Shown one piece after another: positions 12,949 to 20,897 of a stretch of 64,000 nt of DNA. The notes below the pieces were generated by a model, which saw nothing but the letters and a program-made list of their open reading frames with translations, was not told the DNA's origin and searched no databases. This stretch comes from Citrobacter sp. R56 (GTDB taxonomy: Bacteria > Pseudomonadota > Gammaproteobacteria > Enterobacterales > Enterobacteriaceae), in NCBI RefSeq assembly GCF_016811995.1, contig NZ_CP069159.1:4092001-4156000 (forward strand), given 5' to 3'. The translations under genes and the position numbers were made by a program. The first letter of the stretch is position 1. Each line of letters opens with the position of its first letter.

Positions 12949-14892
12949 ATGATTAAGTTTAGCGCAACGCTCCTGGCCACGCTGATCGCGGCCAGCGTGA
13001 ATGCGGCGACCGTCGATCTGCGAATCATGGAAACCACTGATTTGCATAGCAACATGATGGATTTTGATTATTACAAAGATACCGCGACGGAAAAATTCGG
13101 CCTGGTACGCACGGCAAGTTTGATTAATGCCGCCAGAAATGAAGTGAAAAACAGCGTGCTGGTCGATAACGGCGATCTGATTCAGGGGAGTCCGCTGGGC
13201 GATTACATGGCAGACAAAGGGCTGCAAAAAGGCGATATTCATCCTGTCTACAAAGCACTGAATACGCTTGATTATGCCGTCGGCAACCTTGGCAACCATG
13301 AATTCAACTATGGTCTGGATTATCTCCACGCAGCGCTGTCTGGCGCAAAATTCCCTTACGTTAACGCCAATATCATCGACGTTAAAACCCAAAAGCCGCT
13401 GTTTACCCCTTATCTGATCAAAGAGACTGACGTCATCGATAAGGACGGTCATAAGCAAACGCTCAAAATCGGCTATATCGGTTTTGTGCCGCCCCAAATC
13501 ATGACCTGGGATAAAGCCAATCTCAGCGGCAAAGTGACGGTGAATGACATCACCGAAACCGCCCGCAAGTATGTCCCTGAAATGCGCGCCAACGGCGCCG
13601 ATGTGGTGGTGGTCATTGCGCACTCCGGTCTTTCAGCCGATCCCTACCAGAGCATGGCGGAAAACTCGGTTTACTATCTCAGCGAAGTCCCGGGCGTGGA
13701 TGCCATTATGTTTGGTCACGCGCATGCCGTCTTCCCGGGCAAAGATTTCGCCAGCATTAAAGGCGCGGATATCACCAAAGGTACCCTTAACGGTGTACCG
13801 GCCGTCATGCCGGGCATGTGGGGCGATCATCTGGGCGTGGTGGATCTGGTGCTCAACAACGACAGCGGGAAATGGCAGGTGACACAGGCAAAAGCCGAGG
13901 CGCGCCCGATTTATGACGCGGCGGCGAAAAAATCGCTGGCAGCGGAAGACCGTAAGCTGGTCGATATCCTGAAAGCCGATCATGACGCCACGCGCAAATT
14001 TGTCGGTAAGCCGATTGGTCAATCCGCAGATAACATGTACAGCTATCTGGCGCTGGTACAAGATGATCCGACCGTTCAGGTCGTGAATATGGCGCAAAAA
14101 GCCTACGTTGAACACTTTATTCAGGGCGATCCGGATCTGGCAAAACTGCCTGTGCTTTCCGCCGCCGCACCGTTTAAAGTCGGTGGTCGTAAAAACGATC
14201 CCGCCAGCTTTGTTGAGGTAGAAAAAGGGCAACTCACCTTCCGTAACGCCGCCGACCTCTATCTTTACCCCAATACCCTGGTGGTCGTCAAAGCCAGCGG
14301 CAAAGAGGTGAAAGAGTGGCTGGAATGTTCGGCAGGACAGTTCAACCAAATTGATATCCACAGCAGCAAGCCGCAGTCGCTGATTAACTGGGATGGGTTC
14401 CGCACCTATAACTTCGATGTGATTGATGGGGTGAATTACCAGGTGGATGTTTCGCAGCCCGCCCGCTATGACGGCGAATGTCAGACCGTCAACCCCAACG
14501 CAGAACGTATCAAGAATCTGACCTTCAACAGCAAACCGATTGACCCTAACGCAACATTCCTGGTCGCCACCAATAACTATCGCGCTTACGGTGGCAAGTT
14601 TGCGGGCACCGGCGAAAACCATATCGCGTTTGCTTCACCGGATGAGAACCGTTCAGTGCTGGCCGCCTGGATAGGCGCAGAAACGAAGCGTGCAGGCGCA
14701 ATCCATCCGGCGGCGGACAATAACTGGCGTCTGGCGCCCATCAGCAGTAAGACGACGCTGGATATCCGCTTTGAGACATCCCCGACCGATAAGGCCGCCG
14801 CGTTTATCAAAGAGAAAGGACAGTATCCGCTGAAGAAAGTCGCCACCGATGATATCGGTTTTGCGATTTATCAGGTGGATTTGCGTCAATAA
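12949..14892 (+). CDS. cpdB: 2',3'-cyclic-nucleotide 2'-phosphodiesterase / 3'-nucleotidase CpdB
   Basis: Periplasmic enzyme of 647 residues that opens 2',3'-cyclic nucleotides and dephosphorylates 3'-nucleotides. The signal peptide ends at SVNA-ATVDL (about residue 19). A metallophosphatase domain with [22 protein letters not shown] and FGHAHA motifs is followed by a 5'-nucleotidase C-terminal domain. The ATG at 12949 is chosen over an ATG at 12940, because the AAAAGGA site abuts the earlier codon and is well spaced for the later one. It diverges from cysQ. Confidence 0.96.
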   Translation: MIKFSATLLATLIAASVNAATVDLRIMETTDLHSNMMDFDYYKDTATEKFGLVRTASLINAARNEVKNSVLVDNGDLIQGSPLGDYMADKGLQKGDIHPVYKALNTLDYAVGNLGNHEFNYGLDYLHAALSGAKFPYVNANIIDVKTQKPLFTPYLIKETDVIDKDGHKQTLKIGYIGFVPPQIMTWDKANLSGKVTVNDITETARKYVPEMRANGADVVVVIAHSGLSADPYQSMAENSVYYLSEVPGVDAIMFGHAHAVFPGKDFASIKGADITKGTLNGVPAVMPGMWGDHLGVVDLVLNNDSGKWQVTQAKAEARPIYDAAAKKSLAAEDRKLVDILKADHDATRKFVGKPIGQSADNMYSYLALVQDDPTVQVVNMAQKAYVEHFIQGDPDLAKLPVLSAAAPFKVGGRKNDPASFVEVEKGQLTFRNAADLYLYPNTLVVVKASGKEVKEWLECSAGQFNQIDIHSSKPQSLINWDGFRTYNFDVIDGVNYQVDVSQPARYDGECQTVNPNAERIKNLTFNSKPIDPNATFLVATNNYRAYGGKFAGTGENHIAFASPDENRSVLAAWIGAETKRAGAIHPAADNNWRLAPISSKTTLDIRFETSPTDKAAAFIKEKGQYPLKKVATDDIGFAIYQVDLRQ

Positions 14893-14905
14893 CGCTCCCT
14901 TCATT

Positions 14906-14989
14906 GCCGGATGGCGACGCCAGAGCGTCTTATCCGGCCTACGGGTCAATGCTATCTGTAGGCCGGAAAGGCGTCAGCCGCCATCCGGC
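14906..14989. repeat. BIME (two inverted REP units) between cpdB and qorR
   Basis: GCCGGATGGCGACGCC...TATCCGGCCTAC is followed by the inverted copy GTAGGCCGGAAAGGCGTC...CATCCGGCA. It lies between the convergent 3' ends of cpdB and qorR and probably serves as the 3' end of one or both transcripts. Confidence 0.9.
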
Positions 14990-14995
14990 AAATAC

Positions 14996-15376
14996 TCACG
15001 CCGCACGCTCATCCCGTACCGCCAGGACCTGCGGCAGATTAAGTTCTATCCAGTCCGCCAGCGCGGCCACTTTATCGCTGACCTGCTCACCCAGCGGCGT
15101 CAGGCTGTACTCTACGTGCGGAGGAACCACCGGATACGACACCCGATTAACAAAACCGTCCAGCTCCAGCGCCTGTAACGATTGCGCCAGCATCTTTTCG
15201 CTCACGCCGCCCATCTTGCGGCGTAAATCGCTGAAGCGATGCGTTCCGTCACGCAGCGCCACCAGAATCAATACCCCCCAGCGGCTGGTCACGTGCTTTA
15301 ACACATCTCGCGACGGACACTGTTCGGCAAACAAATTCCCCTCGCGCAATTGCTGAGAAAGCGTTGAGTTTGTCAT
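14996..15376 (-). CDS. qorR: HxlR-family transcriptional regulator QorR (YtfH)
   Basis: Winged-helix DNA-binding protein of 126 residues in the HxlR family, with helix-turn-helix core FSDLRRKMGGVSEKMLAQSL (about residues 49-68). A single N-terminal cysteine in the CPSRDVL motif (residue 20) matches the redox-sensing cysteine of QorR-type relatives that sense quinones or diamide. It is transcribed away from qorB; the 89-bp gap holds a palindrome that is the likely operator. Control of qorB is inferred from context and family. Confidence 0.88.
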   Translation of the reverse strand: MTNSTLSQQLREGNLFAEQCPSRDVLKHVTSRWGVLILVALRDGTHRFSDLRRKMGGVSEKMLAQSLQALELDGFVNRVSYPVVPPHVEYSLTPLGEQVSDKVAALADWIELNLPQVLAVRDERAA

Positions 15377-15400
15377 TTTTATACTTACCTTTTTGTGCGT

Positions 15401-15417
15401 ACTTACTAAAAGTAAGT
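15401..15417. promoter_or_regulatory. Probable QorR operator in the qorR-qorB gap
   Basis: ACTTAC and GTAAGT form perfect 6-bp arms around TAAAA, and a third ACTTAC half-site lies at 15383-15388. HxlR proteins bind such short dyads between divergent target genes. The site sits midway between the two start codons. Confidence 0.6.
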
Positions 15418-15465
15418 TTAGGTGTTAGCGTAATTAAACACAAGACAAAGACGAGGAGTCATCCC

Positions 15466-16314
15466 ATGATCGCAATTACCGGCGCCACTGGCCAACTGGG
15501 TCAACACGTTATCGAATCCTTACTGAAAACCGTTTCTGCCAGTCAGATTGTCGCTATCGTCCGTAACGCGGCGAAAGCCACGGCCCTGCGTCAGCAAGGC
15601 ATTACCGTGCGTGAGGCGGATTACAACAACGAAGCGGCATTCACCACCGCGCTACAGGGTATTGATAAACTGCTGCTGATCTCGTCAAGCGAAGTCGGGC
15701 AACGTAGCGCGCAGCATCGTAATGTGATTAATGCTGCGATGGCAGCTGATGTAAAATTTATCGCGTACACCAGCCTTCTTCATGCCGACCGCTCCCCGCT
15801 GGGGCTGCATGTGGAGCACGTTGAAACCGAAAAAATGCTGGCAGACTCAGGCATTCCCCACACCTTGCTACGTAACGGCTGGTATACCGAAAACTACCTG
15901 GCAAGTGCGCCCGCAGCGCTAGAACACGGCGTGTTTATCGGTGCCGCAGGTGAAGGCAAAATCGCCTCCGCCACCCGTGCTGATTATGCCGCTGCCGCCG
16001 CACGCGTGATTAGCGAAGAGGGCCATGCCGGTCAGGTTTACGAACTGGCGGGGGATGAAGCCTGGACGCTCAGCCAACTGGCCGCCGAACTGGCAAAACA
16101 GAGCGGAAAAAACGTGGTGTATCAGAATCTGAGCGAAGCGGATTTTGCCGCGGCGCTGAAAGGTGTGGGGCTGCCTGCGGGACTGGCGGATATGCTGGCG
16201 GATTCCGATGTTGGCGCCTCAAACGGCGGCCTGTTTGACGACAGCAAGACATTGAGCACACTGATTGGCCGTTCGACCACCCTACTGGCAGAGAGCGTCA
16301 AAAACATCCTGTAA
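15466..16314 (+). CDS. qorB: NAD(P)H:quinone oxidoreductase QorB (NmrA-like SDR)
   Basis: Atypical short-chain dehydrogenase that reduces quinones with NADPH. The 282-residue product starts with the nucleotide-binding motif TGATGQLG (residues 5-12); a later conserved stretch reads LRNGWYTENYL. The C-terminus is about four residues shorter than the E. coli version. The ATG at 15466 follows GAGGAG; an earlier in-frame start at 15364 would cross the operator and is rejected. It diverges from qorR. Confidence 0.93.
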   Translation: MIAITGATGQLGQHVIESLLKTVSASQIVAIVRNAAKATALRQQGITVREADYNNEAAFTTALQGIDKLLLISSSEVGQRSAQHRNVINAAMAADVKFIAYTSLLHADRSPLGLHVEHVETEKMLADSGIPHTLLRNGWYTENYLASAPAALEHGVFIGAAGEGKIASATRADYAAAAARVISEEGHAGQVYELAGDEAWTLSQLAAELAKQSGKNVVYQNLSEADFAAALKGVGLPAGLADMLADSDVGASNGGLFDDSKTLSTLIGRSTTLLAESVKNIL

Positions 16315-16395
16315 GTGCTAAAAATTCGCGAATTGCAGTGGCGTCCCCGGGAACCCTCTTTAATAATAAAAAGCGGGTTCATGGGGAGAGACAAC

Positions 16396-17220
16396 GTGCA
16401 AGGCGTACCAGAACAGTTTATTGATGAGAAAGACAGCGCCCGTTTTCGCCATCTGGCGCAGGTTCCCGGCGTTGAACTTTATCATGCCCACATTTCGCGT
16501 TACGCCTTTGAACCCCATACCCATGAAGCGTTCGGTATCGGTGCGATAGAAGCCGGAGCCGAACGCTTTCGCTATCGCGGTACGCAATATGTTGCCCCCG
16601 CCCAGTCCGTCGTCACGATGAATCCCGATGAGCTGCATACTGGCGAGGCCGACACGGCCGACGGCTGGCGTTACCGAATGATCTACCTCGAACCCGATCT
16701 GCTGGAAGAGGTGACCGGGATCCGCCACTGGTGGTTTCAGGACGTTACGCGCCACGATCCGTCACGATCGCGCCAGATTTGTACGCTTATCCAGGGACTC
16801 TGGCATGCGGACGATCCGCTGGCGCAAAAAGGTCTGCTGCTCTCTCTTATCGACACGTTCCAGCCATTGGCGCGTCATGCGCCGACGCCGCGCGAAGGCG
16901 CACACCGTTTTGATCGCGTACGCGAGTATCTGCATGATAACTATATGCATTCTGTCACGCTGGAGGAACTGGCGAACGTCGCGTCGCTAAGCCCCTGGCA
17001 CTTTCAGCGCCAGTTCAAAGCCCATTTCCACGTGACGCCGCATCAGATGCTGATGGCAATTCGACTGTGGCGGGCAAAGACGTTTCTCACCCACGGTATG
17101 CCCGCAGCAGAGGTGGCGGCGGCCACCGGGTTGACCGATCAATCCCATCTCACCCGTACCTTTACCCATCGCTACGGCATCACCCCGGTACGCTACCAAA
17201 AGCAGGTGTTTTCCGGTTAA
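16396..17220 (+). CDS. AraC-family transcriptional regulator
   Basis: About 274 residues. A cupin-like AraC_binding domain (with HTHEAFGIG near the start) is followed by a C-terminal pair of helix-turn-helix motifs: TLEELANVASLSPWHFQRQF and AAEVAAATGLTDQSHLTRTF. The GTG at 16396 is preferred because GGGGAG lies seven bases before it. An ATG at 16381 has no good ribosome site but cannot be excluded. It lies between qorB and ytfF, which are adjacent in E. coli, and reads toward ytfF with a 75-bp gap. It may therefore control that exporter. The ligand is unknown. Confidence 0.88.
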   Translation: MQGVPEQFIDEKDSARFRHLAQVPGVELYHAHISRYAFEPHTHEAFGIGAIEAGAERFRYRGTQYVAPAQSVVTMNPDELHTGEADTADGWRYRMIYLEPDLLEEVTGIRHWWFQDVTRHDPSRSRQICTLIQGLWHADDPLAQKGLLLSLIDTFQPLARHAPTPREGAHRFDRVREYLHDNYMHSVTLEELANVASLSPWHFQRQFKAHFHVTPHQMLMAIRLWRAKTFLTHGMPAAEVAAATGLTDQSHLTRTFTHRYGITPVRYQKQVFSG

Positions 17221-17295
17221 TCAGCAACCTCATACAATACGGGCGTGGATTCCCTGCCTACACTTCTCACTACGTTCAATAATGTGGATGTAAAA

Positions 17296-18261
17296 ATGAT
17301 TAGCGGTGTGTTGTACGCCCTGCTGGCGGGGCTGATGTGGGGACTGATTTTTGTCGGACCGTTGATCGTGCCGGAATACCCGGCGGTATTGCAGGCAATG
17401 GGGCGTTATCTGGCCCTGGGGTTGATCGCATTACCCATCGCCTGGCTTGGCCGCGTGCGGCTTCGCCAGTTAACACGTAAAGACTGGCTGACCGCGCTGG
17501 CGCTGACGATGATGGGCAATCTGATTTATTACTTCTGCCTGGCGAGTGCGATTCAGCGCACCGGCGCCCCCGTCTCAACGATGATCATCGGAACGCTGCC
17601 GGTGGTGATCCCGGTATTTGCCAACCTGCTTTATAGCCAGCGTGACGGCAAACTATCCTGGCTACGCTTAACGCCCGCACTGGTACTTATCGGCATTGGG
17701 CTGCTCTGCGTGAATGTTGCGGAACTGGATCAGGGAATGCCCGATTTTAACGGCTGGCGCTATGGTTCAGGTATCGCACTGGCGCTGATCTCCGTGGTGT
17801 GCTGGGCATGGTATGCGCTGCGTAACGCCCGCTGGTTACGCGAAAATCCGGATAAACATCCGATGATGTGGGCAACGGCGCAGGCGCTGGTCACACTGCC
17901 AGTTTCTTTGCTGGGGTATGTCGCGGCCTGCCTCTGGCTGAGGGGGCAAACGCCCCTGTTTGATCTGCCCTTTGGGCCGCGCCCGGCGGTGTTTCTCTGC
18001 CTGATGGTGGCCATTGCGATCCTCTGTTCATGGGTAGGCGCGTTATGCTGGAACGTGGCCAGCCAGCGTTTGCCAACGGTTATCCTCGGCCCCTTGATTG
18101 TCTTCGAGACGTTAGCAGGTCTGCTTTACACCTTTATTCTGCGTGAAGAAATGCCCCCACTGCTGACGTTGAGCGGGATTGCACTGCTGGTGGTTGGGGT
18201 GGTGATTGCAGTGCGAGCGAAACCAGAGAAGCCGAGCGTCGTCGCGGTTCCAGAGTCGTGA
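17296..18261 (+). CDS. ytfF: EamA/DMT-family inner-membrane transporter YtfF
   Basis: Drug/metabolite transporter of 321 residues with two EamA repeats and about ten hydrophobic helices; sequence and length match E. coli YtfF. Relatives export amino acids, metabolites or drugs; some ytfF work points to cysteine or related export, but I treat the substrate as open. The ATG at 17296 gives the standard start (MISGVLYALL); an earlier in-frame ATG at 17245 adds 17 hydrophilic residues. Its position just behind an AraC-type gene suggests regulated export. Confidence 0.9.
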   Translation: MISGVLYALLAGLMWGLIFVGPLIVPEYPAVLQAMGRYLALGLIALPIAWLGRVRLRQLTRKDWLTALALTMMGNLIYYFCLASAIQRTGAPVSTMIIGTLPVVIPVFANLLYSQRDGKLSWLRLTPALVLIGIGLLCVNVAELDQGMPDFNGWRYGSGIALALISVVCWAWYALRNARWLRENPDKHPMMWATAQALVTLPVSLLGYVAACLWLRGQTPLFDLPFGPRPAVFLCLMVAIAILCSWVGALCWNVASQRLPTVILGPLIVFETLAGLLYTFILREEMPPLLTLSGIALLVVGVVIAVRAKPEKPSVVAVPES

Positions 18262-18265
18262 TGTT

Positions 18266-18344
18266 GCCGGAGAGGGTGCGGCGCTTATGCGGCCTACGAC
18301 GTCATCGCGCGTAGGCCGCATAAGGTGTTTACGCCGCCGTCCGG
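18266..18344. repeat. REP pair overlapping the 3' end of the chemoreceptor gene
   Basis: Two inverted REP-like units: GTGCGGCGCTTATGCGGCCTAC, and its reverse ending in ...GCGCCGTAAA-type sequence beside GTCCGGCG. The right unit reaches into the last codons of the chemoreceptor. It separates the convergent ytfF and chemoreceptor transcripts. Confidence 0.8.
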
Positions 18345-19900
18345 CGCGAGACGTTAAACACCGCCACCGTCTGGTTCAGACGCGCAGCCTGCTCTTCCAA
18401 CGCTGCGGCAGCGGAGGCCGATTCTTCCACCAGCGAGGCGTTCTGTTGCGTCACGCGATCCATTTCTGCAACCGCCTGACCGACTTGATCAATACCCCGA
18501 CTTTGCTCATCGGAAGCAGAAGCGATTTCGCCCATGATGTCGGTGACACGGGTGACCGCACTCACAATCTCCGCCATGGTTTCACCGGCTTCATTCACCA
18601 GCGCCGCGCCAGCAGTCACCCGATTGCCCGAGTCATCAATTAACGCCTTAATCTCTTTTGCCGCCTGCGCGCTACGCTGCGCCAGGGTACGCACTTCGCC
18701 TGCAACCACGGCAAAGCCACGCCCCTGCTCCCCCGCCCTTGCTGCTTCTACTGCCGCATTCAACGCCAGAATATTGGTCTGGAATGCAATGCCGTCAATC
18801 ACGCTGGTGATCTGGGCAATTTTGCTGGAACTGGTGGCAATTTCATCCATGGTACGTACCACGCCATCCACCACCTTACCGCCTTTCTGCGCCGTCTCGG
18901 AGGCATTACGCGCCAGATTGGTCGCCTGGCGCGCATTGTCCGCATTTTGCTTCACGGTCGCGGTAAGCTGCTCCATACTGGCTGCCGTTTCTTCCAGTGA
19001 TGCCGCCTGCTGTTCTGTCCGTGAAGAGAGATCGTTGCTGCCCGCTGATATTTCCCCAGCGCCGGTGTAGATGGTATCCGCCCCGTCGCGTACCACGCTG
19101 ACGGTGGTCGCCAGCGCCTGCTGCATTTCGTGCAGATTGTGCGCCAGCAGCGCCATTTCGTTGCTGCCGTCCGTGTGAATGCTGTGGGTCAGATCGCCTG
19201 CTGCAATATGGCGAATATGCGCCATCACATCGTGCAGCGGTTTTAGTAATACACGCTGCATGGCAATCCAGCTGATAACGATCACCGCCACGACCGCCAA
19301 CATAATCAGGGTCAGGATCCACATGATACGCTGATAGTCGTTTTCGTTATCCCGCATCCCCGCATTTGCCAGTTCAGCCTGCGCGGTACGCCACTCATGG
19401 TAAACTGCCTGCATAGCGGTCTGTTTTTTCTCGGCGTTCTGCCTGAACATCTCTTCCAGCTTACCTTCAGCCAGTAGTACGTTCATTTTCTCCAGGGTTG
19501 CCGAGTAGAGGCCATATTGCTCTTCCAGCCTGTCGGCCAGTTGTTCATCCAGACCCGGCGTTTCCGGCAATGCGTAGTAATTGTCGTAATGGCGCTTTGC
19601 CTCTGCCAGCATGCGGTTCGCGGCGTTCACCAGTTCATTCAACTGCCCGCCATTGATCTGATTTGCCATGTTACCTTGCAGTCGCAGCATACCCCGGTTG
19701 AGCGTCACGCGCGCCTGGTTCAGGCTGATCCACGCATCGGTAAATTCAGCCACATTATGGCTGGAAAGCTGTGACACGGTGAAGTTTTGTTTGTCGTGGT
19801 TGAGCGCGCCGATAAAAACGCCTGCGGAAATGATCTGCATCGCGCCCAGGGTGAGTAGCACGATTATCAGTAAGGTGATGACTTTGATCCGTTTGAACAT
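18329..19900 (-). CDS. Methyl-accepting chemotaxis protein
   Basis: Transmembrane chemoreceptor of 523 residues. It has TM1 at about 6-28, a helical periplasmic sensor at about 29-190, TM2 at about 192-214, HAMP at about 215-267 and a cytoplasmic hairpin with a conserved tip near 367-405 ([20 protein letters not shown]). The C-terminus lacks the NWETF pentapeptide used by CheR and CheB. Its last residues (SRRTAA) are encoded inside a REP element. The ATG at 19900 follows AAAGGC. A near-perfect sigma-28 promoter lies upstream, so it belongs to the flagellar late regulon. The ligand is unknown. It is absent between ytfF and ytfE in E. coli. Confidence 0.93.
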   Translation of the reverse strand: MFKRIKVITLLIIVLLTLGAMQIISAGVFIGALNHDKQNFTVSQLSSHNVAEFTDAWISLNQARVTLNRGMLRLQGNMANQINGGQLNELVNAANRMLAEAKRHYDNYYALPETPGLDEQLADRLEEQYGLYSATLEKMNVLLAEGKLEEMFRQNAEKKQTAMQAVYHEWRTAQAELANAGMRDNENDYQRIMWILTLIMLAVVAVIVISWIAMQRVLLKPLHDVMAHIRHIAAGDLTHSIHTDGSNEMALLAHNLHEMQQALATTVSVVRDGADTIYTGAGEISAGSNDLSSRTEQQAASLEETAASMEQLTATVKQNADNARQATNLARNASETAQKGGKVVDGVVRTMDEIATSSSKIAQITSVIDGIAFQTNILALNAAVEAARAGEQGRGFAVVAGEVRTLAQRSAQAAKEIKALIDDSGNRVTAGAALVNEAGETMAEIVSAVTRVTDIMGEIASASDEQSRGIDQVGQAVAEMDRVTQQNASLVEESASAAAALEEQAARLNQTVAVFNVSRRTAA

Positions 19901-19939
19901 CTGTTGCCTTTTCTTATGCAAGTATTGCCTGAGGTCTAA

Positions 19940-19966
19940 CTATCGGCAGTGCCGCCAGCTTATTTA
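19940..19966 (-). promoter_or_regulatory. Sigma-28 (FliA) promoter of the chemoreceptor gene
   Basis: On the minus strand TAAA, exactly 15 bases, then GCCGATAG; this differs from the FliA consensus TAAA-N15-GCCGATAA only in the last base. Predicted transcription starts about 30 bp upstream of the ATG at 19900. Confidence 0.88.
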
Positions 19967-20043
19967 ATCCAGCCCCAGGCAACTCATGCGGATTTTCAGT
20001 TCTTTTTAATAAGATTCAGGACCTTAAGAGAATAAGAAAATTT

Positions 20044-20059
20044 CGTGACAATCATCACA
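20044..20059. promoter_or_regulatory. CRP (or FNR) site candidate between the chemoreceptor gene and ytfE
   Basis: CGTGA-N6-TCACA differs from the CRP core TGTGA-N6-TCACA at one position. Read as FNR (TTGAT-N4-ATCAA) it matches seven of ten bases. It lies about 53 bp upstream of the NsrR site and about 80 bp above the sigma-28 promoter. Confidence 0.5.
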
Positions 20060-20096
20060 TTTCGTTCTGACTCGAAAGAGGTATATCTTCGCCTTA

Positions 20097-20119
20097 AAGA
20101 TGTATTTAATATACATCTT
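20097..20119. promoter_or_regulatory. NsrR operator upstream of ytfE
   Basis: AAGATGTATTT is followed, after one base, by ATATACATCTT: an 11-1-11 inverted repeat with one mismatch between arms. It matches the known NsrR operator form AAGATGYATTT and sits in the ytfE promoter, 27 bp before the start codon. NO-bound NsrR would release it. The nsrR gene lies at 37766-38191 in this window. Confidence 0.9.
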
Positions 20120-20145
20120 ATATTACTGAGAATGAGGTAACAGCT

Positions 20146-20808
20146 ATGTCTTATCGCGATCAACCTTTAGGTGAACTGGCGCTCTCGATCCCTCGCGCTT
20201 CGGCGCTGTTTCGTAAGTACGATATGGATTACTGCTGCGGCGGTAAGCAGACGCTGGCGCGCGCGGCCGCGCGTAAAGAGCTGGATGTCGACGCTATCGA
20301 AGCGCAACTGGCTACACTTGCTGAACAACCGATTGAGAAAGACTGGCGTACCGCAAAACTCCCCGAAATCATCGATCACATCATCGTGCGTTATCACGAT
20401 CGCCACCGTGAGCAACTGCCGGAACTTATTCTGCAGGCGAGCAAAGTCGAACGCGTACACGCAGATAAACCCAGCGTACCAAAAGGCCTGGCGAAATATC
20501 TGACCATGCTGCATCAGGAACTGTCCAGCCACATGATGAAAGAAGAGCAGATCCTGTTCCCGATGATCAAACAGGGAATGGGAAGTCAGGCGATGGGCCC
20601 GATAAGCGTCATGGAAAGCGAGCACGATGACGCGGGTGAACTGCTGGAAGTGATCAAACACACGACCAACAACGTGACGCCGCCGCCGGAAGCCTGCACG
20701 ACATGGAAAGCGATGTATAACGGTATTAACGAACTGATTGACGATCTGATGGAACACATCAGTCTGGAAAACAACGTACTGTTCCCGCGCGCGCTGGCCG
20801 GGGAATAA
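20146..20808 (+). CDS. ytfE: Iron-sulfur cluster repair di-iron protein YtfE (RIC)
   Basis: Cytoplasmic protein of 220 residues that helps restore Fe-S clusters after nitric oxide or oxidative damage. The N-terminal ScdA_N domain carries the DYCCGG cysteine pair (residues 30-31). The C-terminal hemerythrin-like four-helix bundle supplies the di-iron ligands, visible as RYHDRHRE (H84), [17 protein letters not shown] and LMEHISLEN. The NsrR operator upstream shows induction by NO. It is convergent with cycA, with a BIME between them. Confidence 0.97.
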   Translation: MSYRDQPLGELALSIPRASALFRKYDMDYCCGGKQTLARAAARKELDVDAIEAQLATLAEQPIEKDWRTAKLPEIIDHIIVRYHDRHREQLPELILQASKVERVHADKPSVPKGLAKYLTMLHQELSSHMMKEEQILFPMIKQGMGSQAMGPISVMESEHDDAGELLEVIKHTTNNVTPPPEACTTWKAMYNGINELIDDLMEHISLENNVLFPRALAGE

Positions 20809-20814
20809 AAAAAA

Positions 20815-20891
20815 GCCCGGTGGCGGCTTCGCCTTACCGGGCCTACACTTCGTGCCTCTGTAGGCCGGATAAGCGATAGCGCCATCCGGCA
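20815..20891. repeat. BIME between ytfE and cycA
   Basis: GCCCGGTGGCGGCTTCGCC...CCGGGCCTAC is followed by inverted GTAGGCCGGATAAGCG...CATCCGGCA. It begins a few bases after the ytfE stop, preceded by a run of A, and ends seven bases before cycA, where two transcripts converge. Confidence 0.9.
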
Positions 20892-20897
20892 ACAGAC

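Noticed and set aside
13633-14622. 329-codon minus-strand frame inside cpdB
   Set aside because: It is antisense to a fully conserved enzyme; the frame is open because of codon bias in cpdB.
18534-19070. 178-codon frame antisense to the chemoreceptor
   Set aside because: The region is the conserved signalling hairpin; Ala/Ser-rich antisense frames are common there.
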